A stretch of 8,435 nucleotides of DNA from Nitrospirota bacterium (GCA_013151785.1 JAADHP010000105.1:1-8435), one strand, 5' to 3'; counted from the stretch's first letter, positions 1 to 6,469 are shown. Made by a program: numbers and translations. Notes: generated from the letters alone by a model not told the origin.

Positions 1-39
1 GGAGCCTACGAATCCTGTTGCACCTGCTATGAAAAGCAT
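1..39 (-). CDS. N-terminus of a Rossmann-fold NAD(P)-binding protein (SDR/epimerase or NDUFA9-like), partial
   Basis: Reading leftwards from an ATG at 39-37, the 13 visible codons give MLFIAGATGFVGS. This is the beta1 strand and glycine-rich GxxGxxG nucleotide-binding loop typical of extended short-chain dehydrogenases, nucleotide-sugar epimerases and NDUFA9-like proteins. The start lies 6 nt after the stop of the fumarase-like gene, and a G-rich stretch across that stop (GGGGGTAG) could serve as its ribosome binding site, so it is probably the third gene of the same operon. The rest lies outside the window, so the subfamily and substrate cannot be told. It does not resemble the start of a fumarase beta subunit. 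Confidence 0.6.
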   Translation of the reverse strand, partial: MLFIAGATGFVGS

Positions 40-45
40 AAGAAA

Positions 46-891
46 CTACCCCCAGATAAGTTTTCCTCTTCTGTTTGCCCAGCAGCTTATGGATACATCC
101 ACAAGAAATGTGTCACGATGGCGATGGGCAAAGTCGATACTTACGTTTATGGCCGTTGTTTTTCCGCCCTCTCCCATGGGACCGATTCCAAGGGCATTGA
201 TCTCCTCAAGAAGTTCCCTTTCAAGTTGTGCTATTGTGGCATGAGGATGTGTTTCATAACAGCGTCTGAATAGCTGTTTGGTAGAAAGCACCACCACCTG
301 ATCCCTGCTTGCACCGATCCCAACTCCGATGCTATAGGGCGGACATCCTTTTCCACCAGCCCTTCTGACCGCATCCAGGACAATCCTTTTGACACCTTCA
401 AGATTCCTTTCTGCACCAATATCAGCATCAGGCAGTCTGTAGGTTTGACTTAATTCTTCACATTCGTATCCCTTGAACAAGAGGTCTACAGTAAGGAGGC
501 TGTTTTCGCTTTCTTCAATATATATAACAGGAAAGTATCTGCCAGTGTTGTCGCCGGAGTTATTGTTTGTGATAATGTCAATGGCATTTGCCCTGAGAGG
601 AATGGATTTTGTTGCCTCCCTGGTTGCCTCAAGGATTATCTCCTTTACCTTTTTTTGGTCAACAGAGGGTGGAATCTTTACAACAAATGTGGGGATGCCT
701 GTATCCTGACATACAGGTCCCTGCTCTTTTCTTGACCTGCTAATCTCAGTCAATATGCTTTTGAGTATCTCTTTTCCCTTTCCTTCAGGTTCTGCTTCAC
801 ATGCACCTCGCAGAGCCTCTTCCACATCCGGTGGGATTGAAGTGGCTACTTTTTTGTAAAGCTCCACAATCCCGTGTTTGAGTTTCAACAT
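46..891 (-). CDS. Class I fumarase alpha-type subunit (Fe-S hydro-lyase), divergent
   Basis: This 281-residue protein matches the length and layout of the alpha subunit of two-subunit class I fumarases and tartrate dehydratases, which hydrate fumarate to malate with a [4Fe-4S] cluster in the cytoplasm. Seen in the sequence: PVCQDTGIP at residues 59-67 with C61, KGCPPYSIGVGIGASRD around C183, and ISCWANRR with C270. These are the three positions expected for the cluster cysteines. The loop normally read as KGGGSEN/KGGGCEN is KGYECEE here (140-146), so substrate specificity or activity may differ. The start ATG is preceded by GGGAGGA, which overlaps the stop of the upstream ferritin-like gene 12 nt away. 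The gene after it is not a beta subunit, so the partner must be elsewhere or absent. The family call is solid; the reaction is less certain. Confidence 0.85.
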   Translation of the reverse strand: MLKLKHGIVELYKKVATSIPPDVEEALRGACEAEPEGKGKEILKSILTEISRSRKEQGPVCQDTGIPTFVVKIPPSVDQKKVKEIILEATREATKSIPLRANAIDIITNNNSGDNTGRYFPVIYIEESENSLLTVDLLFKGYECEELSQTYRLPDADIGAERNLEGVKRIVLDAVRRAGGKGCPPYSIGVGIGASRDQVVVLSTKQLFRRCYETHPHATIAQLERELLEEINALGIGPMGEGGKTTAINVSIDFAHRHRDTFLVDVSISCWANRRGKLIWG

Positions 892-903
892 AAGATATCC
901 TCC

Positions 904-1389
904 CTAACCGACCATCATTTTCAGATTCTTCAACTCATTGATGTGCTGGGCTTCCTGCTCCTTCATATGCTGGAAAACAACCTGTGCATTGGAGTCAGTG
1001 GCATCTTCTGAAAATTCCCTGTAGAGATTAAATGCCTTTCCCTCGATTTCAAGTGCAAGCCTTATTGCCTCTGTGTCATCAATGAAGTCTCTTTTTTCAA
1101 AGAGTTCCCTTGCTGTCTTGATTGAAATGCCTGATTCGATTTCATGGGCAGGTAGTTTTTCAAGATACTCCTCATAGGTGATCATGTCCCTTTCATCTGA
1201 GAGTGCCTGATACAAATACAGCAGATAGTGCATGTGGCTGTCTTCCCAGTCTCGCAGTTTTTCAAAGGTCTCCCGGGTCTTGTCATAGATTGCCTTTTGA
1301 GATGCATAATCATAGAATTCCCTTGTGCCCTTTTCCATGGAGAGCGCTTCGGAAAGGGCTTCTAATAATGATTCCTTGCCTGTTAACAT
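904..1389 (-). CDS. Rubrerythrin-like / ferritin-like di-iron protein
   Basis: The 161-residue predicted protein is an all-helical ferritin-like bundle. Likely di-iron ligands are E19, the E49-x-x-H52 motif (WEDSH), a helix-3 glutamate around E114/E116 (LEIEGKAFNLY) and the E146-x-x-H149 motif (EAQH). There is no C-terminal rubredoxin (no CxxC), so this is the short, rubredoxin-less type often annotated as rubrerythrin family or ferritin-like protein. Such proteins are usually linked to peroxide detoxification or iron handling in anaerobes. The ATG has a strong GGAGGG ribosome binding site. It is the first gene after a consensus promoter at 1450-1478 and is followed 12 nt later by the fumarase-like gene, suggesting co-transcription with an oxygen-sensitive Fe-S enzyme. 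Confidence 0.85.
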   Translation of the reverse strand: MLTGKESLLEALSEALSMEKGTREFYDYASQKAIYDKTRETFEKLRDWEDSHMHYLLYLYQALSDERDMITYEEYLEKLPAHEIESGISIKTARELFEKRDFIDDTEAIRLALEIEGKAFNLYREFSEDATDSNAQVVFQHMKEQEAQHINELKNLKMMVG

Positions 1390-1449
1390 AAAAGACCCTC
1401 CTTCCTTCTCCTTATAGCTGGATTTGGGTAAACAGATCCATATATCTAC

Positions 1450-1478
1450 ATCATAGGTTTTTTTGTGAAAAATGTCAA
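1450..1478 (-). promoter_or_regulatory. Near-consensus sigma-70-type promoter for the rubrerythrin-fumarase operon
   Basis: On the minus strand TTGACA (1478-1473) is followed by exactly 17 nt and TATGAT (1455-1450). This is a perfect -35 box and a 5/6 -10 box with ideal spacing. Initiation would be near 1443, giving a leader of about 54 nt before the ATG at 1389. Confidence 0.75.
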
Positions 1479-1480
1479 GG
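1463..1480. promoter_or_regulatory. Candidate CRP/FNR-family operator, imperfect
   Basis: TTGTGA-AAAATG-TCAAGG keeps the TGA-N6-TCA core of CRP/FNR-family sites. The left half is TTGTGA, while the right half keeps only the TCA of TCACAA. It covers the -35 box of the minus-strand promoter, where a bound regulator would repress. The match is partial and could be chance in AT-rich DNA. Confidence 0.25.
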
Positions 1481-1579
1481 AGTTATACGTTTAAATAATA
1501 AAGTCTTCCGCAGCTGTCCGGAAAGATTCTGTATCATAACTCCTTTGCCTTGCATTTTTTACGGGTCTTACAAGATCTC

Positions 1580-1600
1580 TTCATATTTTGTTCATATTTT
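1580..1600 (+). repeat. Direct repeat TTCATATTTT x2 upstream of the large redox gene
   Basis: TTCATATTTT occurs at 1580-1589 and again at 1591-1600, an 11-bp period, i.e. about one helical turn. It lies just upstream of a TATGAT box at 1606-1611 that could be the -10 of the plus-strand gene, although no good -35 box sits at 16-18 nt. It could be an activator site or simple AT-rich sequence. Confidence 0.3.
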
Positions 1601-1664
1601 TTTACTATGATTTAGTCAACAGGGAAATTTTTGGATAATCTCTCCGAGGAAAGGAAGATACTGC

Positions 1665-3854
1665 TTGAAAGTCAGATCGGTTACCGGGATAGCGGTTGTT
1701 ATTCTGCTTTTCTTTTCAGGTGTTGTTTATGCCTGTGGTGGGATAGATCTTATCATCAATGACAATCCTGAAAAACTTGCCGCAAAAGTGGTTCCAGACA
1801 AAAGGGGTACAGCTTATTTTACAGATACAGGACAACTCATCATTCCCACCTCTGATATAAAGATATCTCCTCAAACAGCAAAGATGATGGTTGAAAGGTT
1901 TGTAAGAGAAAGGGTTCCCACCTTTAGAAGTAAGTTCCGCTTCAGAAAACTTGAGTATGTTCACGGAAGGATTATCTATCAATTTGAATCACTGGACAGA
2001 CTGCCTGGCTATAATGGTAAGTATCATCTCGGTCCTGTGAATTTTATTGTTGATCATTTAATACTTGATGTGGATGCTAAAACAGGAGAGATATTTCTTG
2101 CAAATGGTTGCGGTGCCGCACCAGGACAGTTGCTTGCAAGATACAATCCTTCTGATTTCAGGGGTACAGGTTCATCAGGGTCTGATCTGTTTATCTCAAA
2201 CAACACCAACTTTATTGCAAGAAAGACCGGAAATACTGTGAAAATCGACGGGATCATAGACGAGAAAGAGTGGAAGGATACAGGCCATAGATACTTTTAC
2301 ATAGGACAGTACAGACCCCATAAGCCTTCGGAAGCTCACAAAAAGCCCTTCTATCATGTGGAGGTATGGTCGCAGATTGATGAAAGAAACATATACTTTG
2401 CCGTAAAAACGGATTCGCCTTACTGGATTGGACTTCTGTTCAAGGATAATCCAAACCTTGGTATGCTATGGTCATACAAGGATGCAAAGGTGATGAAATC
2501 TAACGGAGAGATTACAGACAGGCATTTCATGCAGAGAAAGGACAGGACATATTTTCTTGAAAAAGACACGAAGGACGATATAATAGCTGCCTCCTCCAGA
2601 CAGGACAATCTTTATACATATGAGTTTGCCTTTCCATTGCGTACAGGTGACAGGGATGATATAGATTTCCAGGAGGGCAGGGCCTATAATATGCTTGTCC
2701 TTGTGGGTAATACCCTTGAGCATTATGGAATCTTTACCCTTGATGATGCCCATAAAAACCATGACCACTCAAAGAATAACAAGGAACATGCTGATGTCTG
2801 GGCAAGTGCTGAAACCACTCTGAGGATTGCCTCGGCACCAAAAACAGACATATTTGGCAGAACTGTGTCACCAGTCTTTGCCGGTTATGTCTCCGGATTT
2901 GACCCTTCTCGCAACGATACCCACTTTCATTATGCCCAGCGTACAGTAAAAGATATTAAGAATCGTTCTCTGCTTACTCAATATATAAACATGTTTACAA
3001 TACTGATAGGGCTGTTTGGCATGGCATTCATGTTTGTCCGCATGAACGGAAACAAGGTTACCGATATATCCAGCCCTGTAGAGATAGATCTCTTCAGGTT
3101 CAAGAGCCTGAGAAGATTTCTGATATCTCCCTATTACAGGATGATTTTTACAATACCAGTATTTCTGGTATTTGTCATGATAGTAGTTGCAGGAATATTT
3201 GATGTTCAGGATGGAAGAAGAAACATTGCCACTGTCTATACATGGACTTTGTGGTGGAGCCTGATAATCTTCAGTTTTATCTTTGTGGGACGGTTGTGGT
3301 GTATGATGTGTCCCTTTGCCTTTGTAGGAGATATTGCTCAGAGACTGGTCTCATTTAAGAAGACACTTCCCGGATGGCTTCAGAACATGGGATTCCAGAT
3401 ACTGGCCTTTGTGGCTCTGACCTTTGCATATGCCCATTTTGCACTTTACAACAAACCCTTTGCCACATCGCTTCTGATCATAGGGATTTTGATTGCTGCT
3501 GTGCTGACAAGTGTAATTTACAAAAGAAGAACCTTCTGCAGATATCTCTGTCCGATTGGAGCTGTAATCGGTCTGTACAGCCTTGTATCTCCTTTCAGAG
3601 TACAGCCTTCCAGCGACAGGGTTTGTATTAATCACAGGAGTAAAACCTGTTCCAGAGAGTGTCCAATGCTGGAAGACCCCTACAATATGGATAGTAATCT
3701 GTATTGCAATTATTGCATGAAATGTATCCCTGCATGTCCAGGTGGTAATCTGGGGCTCAAATTAAGGGGCATGGGCAGGGATATTTATGAGGGGCTGATG
3801 AGGTCATCTATCGAAGCCATTGCATCATTGCATCGCTACTGCTTTTTGGAATAG
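1665..3854 (+). CDS. Large NosR/NapH-like membrane redox protein: PepSY-like + EB_dh haem domain + polyferredoxin (frameshifted, N-terminal part)
   Basis: The start is TTG at 1665, preceded by AAGGAAG 7 nt upstream. Residues 1-23 form a signal peptide ending VVYAC. Residues 60-150 look PepSY-like (ending LDVDAKTGEIF). Residues 180-390 resemble the haem-b-binding domain of the ethylbenzene dehydrogenase gamma-subunit family (TVKIDGIIDEKEW, VWSQIDERNIYFAV, ADVWASAETTLRIA). A His-rich linker lies at 363-375. Membrane helices lie around 441-458, 493-512, 526-543, 574-594 and 600-617. Iron-sulfur motifs are C546/C549-P, C625/C629-P, C654-C662-C666-P and C681-C684-C687-C691-P, as in NapH/NosR-type proteins. 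Such proteins pass electrons between quinones or ferredoxin-like donors and periplasmic enzymes. The frame ends at 3854 directly after an 8-bp tandem duplication (3819-3834). Deleting one copy joins it to the 3875-4444 frame to give 923 residues. The donor and acceptor are unknown. Confidence 0.85.
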   Translation: MKVRSVTGIAVVILLFFSGVVYACGGIDLIINDNPEKLAAKVVPDKRGTAYFTDTGQLIIPTSDIKISPQTAKMMVERFVRERVPTFRSKFRFRKLEYVHGRIIYQFESLDRLPGYNGKYHLGPVNFIVDHLILDVDAKTGEIFLANGCGAAPGQLLARYNPSDFRGTGSSGSDLFISNNTNFIARKTGNTVKIDGIIDEKEWKDTGHRYFYIGQYRPHKPSEAHKKPFYHVEVWSQIDERNIYFAVKTDSPYWIGLLFKDNPNLGMLWSYKDAKVMKSNGEITDRHFMQRKDRTYFLEKDTKDDIIAASSRQDNLYTYEFAFPLRTGDRDDIDFQEGRAYNMLVLVGNTLEHYGIFTLDDAHKNHDHSKNNKEHADVWASAETTLRIASAPKTDIFGRTVSPVFAGYVSGFDPSRNDTHFHYAQRTVKDIKNRSLLTQYINMFTILIGLFGMAFMFVRMNGNKVTDISSPVEIDLFRFKSLRRFLISPYYRMIFTIPVFLVFVMIVVAGIFDVQDGRRNIATVYTWTLWWSLIIFSFIFVGRLWCMMCPFAFVGDIAQRLVSFKKTLPGWLQNMGFQILAFVALTFAYAHFALYNKPFATSLLIIGILIAAVLTSVIYKRRTFCRYLCPIGAVIGLYSLVSPFRVQPSSDRVCINHRSKTCSRECPMLEDPYNMDSNLYCNYCMKCIPACPGGNLGLKLRGMGRDIYEGLMRSSIEAIASLHRYCFLE
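3819..3834 (+). repeat. Perfect tandem duplication of ATTGCATC causing the frame break
   Basis: ATTGCATC is present twice in direct tandem (3819-3826, 3827-3834), and the preceding C also matches, giving a 17-nt run with period 8. The upper reading frame runs through it as EAIASLHRYCFLE-stop. Removing one copy gives EAIASLLLFGIVLYETLAM, a clean transmembrane helix continuing into the downstream frame. Confidence 0.9.
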
Positions 3855-3874
3855 TACTTTATGAAACACTGGCA

Positions 3875-4444
3875 ATGACCTCTTCCCTGTCAGTGATACA
3901 GAAAGCTATCAGCAGTATTATTGGAACTGCATCGCAGGGAGTTGTATCAGGAATAACATATATGCTGGTTATTTCACTGCCGGCAGTGGTGTTTCTTATT
4001 GCCTGCTATGGACTTTCAAAATGGATGGGCAGGAACGAACTCTCAACGGGTGTTCTTTTGAGGAATTTTGCCTTTGCCTTTATTCCGCTGGGTATAGGGT
4101 TACACCTTGCCCATAATCTGCGCCATCTTTTTGTGGAAGGACCGATCGCAGTGCCTGCTACTGCAAGGCTTCTTCAGAAAGCAGGTGTTTTTGATGCAGT
4201 CTTCATGAATTGGAATCCATCGCCACTACTTGGTGGTTCACTGATGTTCCTTCTACAGATAGTAACTGTGATCACAGGTTTTGTTTTTACTCTGTATCTT
4301 CTCTACAGGATAATGAAGAGGCTTCGTATCTCCATGGATGGACTTTTGAAAACCCTTTTTGTAATGACACTTTATGCTGTGATGACGGTTTCAATCACTT
4401 TCTATATGATAGGGCTTCCCATGAGCGGAAGACATGTGCATTGA
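3875..4444 (+). CDS. C-terminal membrane part of the split redox protein
   Basis: This 189-codon frame begins at an internal ATG. Its reading frame is already open from 3791, and 3835-3874 encodes a hydrophobic LLLFGIVLYETLA segment that belongs to a preceding membrane helix. No ribosome binding site precedes 3875, so independent translation is doubtful. It encodes about four more helices (around MLVISLPAVVFLIACYGL, LRNFAFAFIPLGIGLHLA, LMFLLQIVTVITGFVFTLYL and LFVMTLYAVMTVSITFYMIG). A histidine-rich HLAHNLRH stretch and a terminal HVH might bind haem or metal, which is speculation. I do not recognise a separate family for it. It reads best as the end of the 1665 gene, separated by the 8-bp duplication. 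Confidence 0.75.
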   Translation: MTSSLSVIQKAISSIIGTASQGVVSGITYMLVISLPAVVFLIACYGLSKWMGRNELSTGVLLRNFAFAFIPLGIGLHLAHNLRHLFVEGPIAVPATARLLQKAGVFDAVFMNWNPSPLLGGSLMFLLQIVTVITGFVFTLYLLYRIMKRLRISMDGLLKTLFVMTLYAVMTVSITFYMIGLPMSGRHVH

Positions 4445-4508
4445 TTGGAAGAGTACTTTCAAGTCATGCTCTTTGATAAAAAGAGAGCTATTACAATAAG
4501 GTATCAAC

Positions 4509-4517
4509 AGGGAGAAG
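4509..4517 (+). promoter_or_regulatory. Ribosome binding site that decides the copCD start (ATG 4524)
   Basis: AGGGAGAAG lies 6 nt before an ATG at 4524, with the AGGGAG core 9 nt away. The GTG at 4546 and ATG at 4549 have only AT-rich sequence before them. The 4524 ATG opens a typical MKKF signal-peptide start but is out of frame with CopC by one base in the T6 tract at 4533-4538. Confidence 0.6.
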
Positions 4518-4532
4518 ATAAGTATGAAGAAA

Positions 4533-4538
4533 TTTTTT
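4533..4538 (+). other. T6 tract: frame break inside the CopC signal peptide
   Basis: From ATG 4524 the frame reads MKKFFIRCDVLGD and stops 19 codons in. With five Ts instead of six it reads MKKFLYGVMFLVIGLPLVV-NAH, a canonical Sec signal peptide leading to the expected mature N-terminal histidine of CopC. Confidence 0.6.
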
Positions 4539-4545
4539 ATACGGT

Positions 4546-4959
4546 GTGATGTTCTTGGTGATAGGACTTCCTCTTGTGGTTAATGCTCACATTCGTATGC
4601 TACAGAGCAGTCCAGAACCTGGATCGAATTTAAGTAGTTCACCTGAAAAGGTATCCATCACCTTTGTAGGTTCTGTGGAGCCGGCATTTTCAAAGATCGA
4701 GGTGTATGATGGGAAGGGAAACAGGGTTTCTAAGAAGACAACATTTAGCGACAATGATACCACAATGGAAGTGGAATTGGAAAAGAATCTTCCTCCCGGT
4801 GTTTATACGGTTAAATGGAAATGTGTAAGCATTGATGGACACAAACAGAAGGTGGAGTGTTCTTTCAGGGGGAATACTTTCTGTTTTTCTTCTGGCAAGT
4901 CTCAGCATGTCAAGCCATCAGGCACAGAAGGGATATCTGACACTGCCCTTTCTTCTTGA
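4546..4959 (+). CDS. CopC domain of a CopC-CopD copper protein (frameshifted)
   Basis: The open frame encodes a CopC-like periplasmic copper-binding domain. Visible marks are the mature start AHIRMLQSSPEPGS (residues 14-27), EPAFSKIEVYDGKGNRV (45-61), LPPGVYTVKWKCVSIDGH (82-99). The N-terminal His exposed after signal-peptide cleavage (H15 here) and D97/H99 of the SxDGH motif are the known Cu(II) ligands of CopC. Family resemblance ends at about residue 107 (SFRG). The last 30 residues of this frame are out-of-frame reading caused by the G5 tract at 4868-4872. The true start is probably ATG 4524, reached through the T6 tract. With both single bases removed, 4524-5419 encodes one CopC-CopD fusion of the YcnJ type. 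Function: periplasmic copper binding and delivery to the CopD membrane part, inferred from family. Confidence 0.8.
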   Translation: MMFLVIGLPLVVNAHIRMLQSSPEPGSNLSSSPEKVSITFVGSVEPAFSKIEVYDGKGNRVSKKTTFSDNDTTMEVELEKNLPPGVYTVKWKCVSIDGHKQKVECSFRGNTFCFSSGKSQHVKPSGTEGISDTALSS

Positions 4960-5419
4960 TGTGGTACATGTGGTTTCCATTTCTTTGTGGATTGGCGGGA
5001 TGTTTTTTGTCAGATTCTGTTATGGTTTTTTTCTGAGGGACAGGGGGAAAGATCTGTGGGAAATCTTCCTGAGTATGATAAAGAGATTTTCGAATCTTGC
5101 CACCTATTCGGTATATCTTGCAGGTTTAACAGGTATTGTACTTGCTTTTATAAGGATCAAAGGATTTTCCATACTGGTTGATACAGCCTATGGGAAGACC
5201 TTTATTGCAAAACTCCTTATCGTTACGGCAATATTTGTGCTTGGAGGAATAAACAAATTTTTTATCATACCTGCTCTGGGGAAAAAAGACGAGGCAGACT
5301 GGAACAGTCTGTTAAAGGTGAAAGAAAATCTCTACCGGTTTGTTACCATCGAGGCAATCCTGGGAATTATAGCGCTGCTGATTACTGCTCTTTTAACACA
5401 TCTTTCACCTGAGGGGTAA
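4832..5419 (+). CDS. CopD membrane domain of a CopC-CopD copper protein (frameshifted C-terminal part)
   Basis: The first ten or so residues of this frame (MMDTNRRWSV) are an out-of-frame shadow of CopC. Genuine coding resumes at GGILSVFLLASLSM right after the G5 tract. It continues with FLLDVVHVVSISLWIGGMFF, a CopD-like helix with an embedded His and the W-x-GG pattern, then NLATYSVYLAGLTGIVLAF, LLIVTAIFVLGGINKFFIIP and FVTIEAILGIIALLITALL. That gives four or five membrane segments, as in the CopD copper-uptake family (PF05425). No ribosome binding site precedes 4832, so separate translation is unlikely. Without one G at 4868-4872, CopC runs straight into this part (CSFRGILSVFLL). Its last 38 bp overlap the end of the convergent polyferredoxin gene. 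Likely role: moving copper across the membrane for a copper enzyme. Confidence 0.78.
   Translation: MMDTNRRWSVLSGGILSVFLLASLSMSSHQAQKGYLTLPFLLDVVHVVSISLWIGGMFFVRFCYGFFLRDRGKDLWEIFLSMIKRFSNLATYSVYLAGLTGIVLAFIRIKGFSILVDTAYGKTFIAKLLIVTAIFVLGGINKFFIIPALGKKDEADWNSLLKVKENLYRFVTIEAILGIIALLITALLTHLSPEG
4868..4872 (+). other. G5 tract: frame break at the CopC/CopD junction
   Basis: CopC is read up to SFRG in frame 1 and CopD from GGILS in frame 2, and the switch coincides with five Gs. Removing one G gives an uninterrupted SFRGILSVFLLASLSM. The homopolymer is short, so replication slippage, polymerase slippage and base-calling error all remain possible. Confidence 0.65.
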
Positions 5420-6398
5420 GGAGTCTTTTGTATTCGCCATAGGGAAGCTTCGATTCCCAGTGTCCTGTGAACTTTCCGATTCCTATGAAAAGATAAAATA
5501 CAATAAGCATCGATATGATATAAAAGACTGGTTTCACAACTATTCGGGATCTGTTTGTTCGCATGGTAACACCGAGGGCGCCTTCCGAAGGACAATGACT
5601 TACACAGGTGAGGCAACCATAACACTCGGGTGATGAGATTATGGTCTTTTTCTCTACATCAATAAGAGATGGACAGTTCTCTGAACATTTTCTGCAATGC
5701 ATGCAATGCTCCTCATTCCTTTTGATCTTCAGAGGGCTCAGGATACTTACCAGTCCCAGCAGTGCTCCGTAAGGACAGAGGTACCTGCACCAGAAATTCT
5801 TGTAAAGCAGACCCAGTAAGACCAGAGCAGAAAGTACCACCAGAGTGGTTCTGGACATTTCTGTAAAAAACTTCATGGTTCTAACATCCACAATCTTGTA
5901 GTAGTCGGTTATAAAAAAGAGAATCATCATATTGGGTGTCATGGCAATGCCGATGAGGATCAGGAAGAGGGCCATTATGAGGTACTTGATTGCCCGCAAT
6001 GGAATATCTATCTCTTTTTTGATTATAAAATTCCTGCCAAACAACCTCCTGCCAGCCATCCATAGATATTGTGAGATGGTGCCGATAGGACAGATCCAGC
6101 CACAAAATCCCTTTTTCATAAACAGCGAAATCACTACTATGGCAACAAAGAGTATCATTGCTGCAGGGTGTATGGGTTCGATAATACCTGTAAAGACAAA
6201 GTACTTCAGTGACATGAAACCTGCTATGGGAAGGAAACCCTCCACAGAAGGAGGTCTTTGAACAAAAGGTTGTCCGGATGTTTCAAAGTGGGCTACAAAC
6301 TGAAAGAATCGGTATCCAATATAGATGCAGAACAGGAGAAACCATAATTGGACAGCATAGCGTATCTTTCTTATATAAGCCTTTTGAGAAACCTTCAT
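5382..6398 (-). CDS. NapH/NosR-like membrane polyferredoxin
   Basis: The protein is 338 residues from ATG 6398; an in-frame TTG at 6413 would add five. Neither start has a clear Shine-Dalgarno site. Layout: helix at about 15-35, helix at 77-95, FCGWICPIG (C99, C103), helix at 139-153, helix at 184-199, FWCRYLCPYG (C204, C208), then two ferredoxin motifs CMHCRKCSENCP (C232, C235, C238, C242) and CYGCLTCVSHCP (C259, C262, C265, C269), and a final helix at about 290-308. This is the classic NapH/MauN/NosR C-terminal pattern: two CxxxCP membrane motifs plus two [4Fe-4S] clusters, thought to carry quinol electrons toward periplasmic reductases or maturation. It is intact and convergent with copCD, overlapping it by 38 bp. 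A CRP/FNR-type palindrome lies 34-51 bp upstream. The exact electron partner is unknown. Confidence 0.85.
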   Translation of the reverse strand: MKVSQKAYIRKIRYAVQLWFLLFCIYIGYRFFQFVAHFETSGQPFVQRPPSVEGFLPIAGFMSLKYFVFTGIIEPIHPAAMILFVAIVVISLFMKKGFCGWICPIGTISQYLWMAGRRLFGRNFIIKKEIDIPLRAIKYLIMALFLILIGIAMTPNMMILFFITDYYKIVDVRTMKFFTEMSRTTLVVLSALVLLGLLYKNFWCRYLCPYGALLGLVSILSPLKIKRNEEHCMHCRKCSENCPSLIDVEKKTIISSPECYGCLTCVSHCPSEGALGVTMRTNRSRIVVKPVFYIISMLIVFYLFIGIGKFTGHWESKLPYGEYKRLLTPQVKDVLKEQ

Positions 6399-6431
6399 GA
6401 AGATATTTTGCAAAAAATCTGCAGTTCAGTT

Positions 6432-6449
6432 TTATGATTTAGGTCATAA
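6432..6449. promoter_or_regulatory. Perfect CRP/FNR-family-type palindrome TTATGA-N6-TCATAA
   Basis: The two 6-bp halves are exact reverse complements with a 6-nt spacer (TTTAGG), and the TGA-N6-TCA core matches the geometry of CRP/FNR-superfamily sites. The centre (6440.5) is 41.5 bp upstream of the start expected from the TATAAT at 6470-6475, the class II activator position. It also lies 34 bp before the divergent polyferredoxin start. The regulator itself is not in the window. Confidence 0.55.
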
Positions 6450-6469
6450 TTGAGCACTACAATTTATCT

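Noticed and set aside
1..39. Start of a fumarase beta subunit, expected after the alpha subunit.
   Set aside because: The codons spell a GxxGxxG Rossmann motif (GATGFVGS), which is not how beta subunits begin.
3842..3848. Possible -1 programmed frameshift site C-TTT-TTG just before the stop at 3852.
   Set aside because: A slip here would give the needed frame but leave HRYCF in place of the smooth LLLF helix. The exact 8-bp duplication a few bases upstream explains the break completely, and no strong downstream stem was seen.
4473..4497. Promoter between the split redox gene and copCD (TTGATA with TACAAT).
   Set aside because: The spacing is only 13 nt and no better -35 is present; copCD is more likely read through from upstream.
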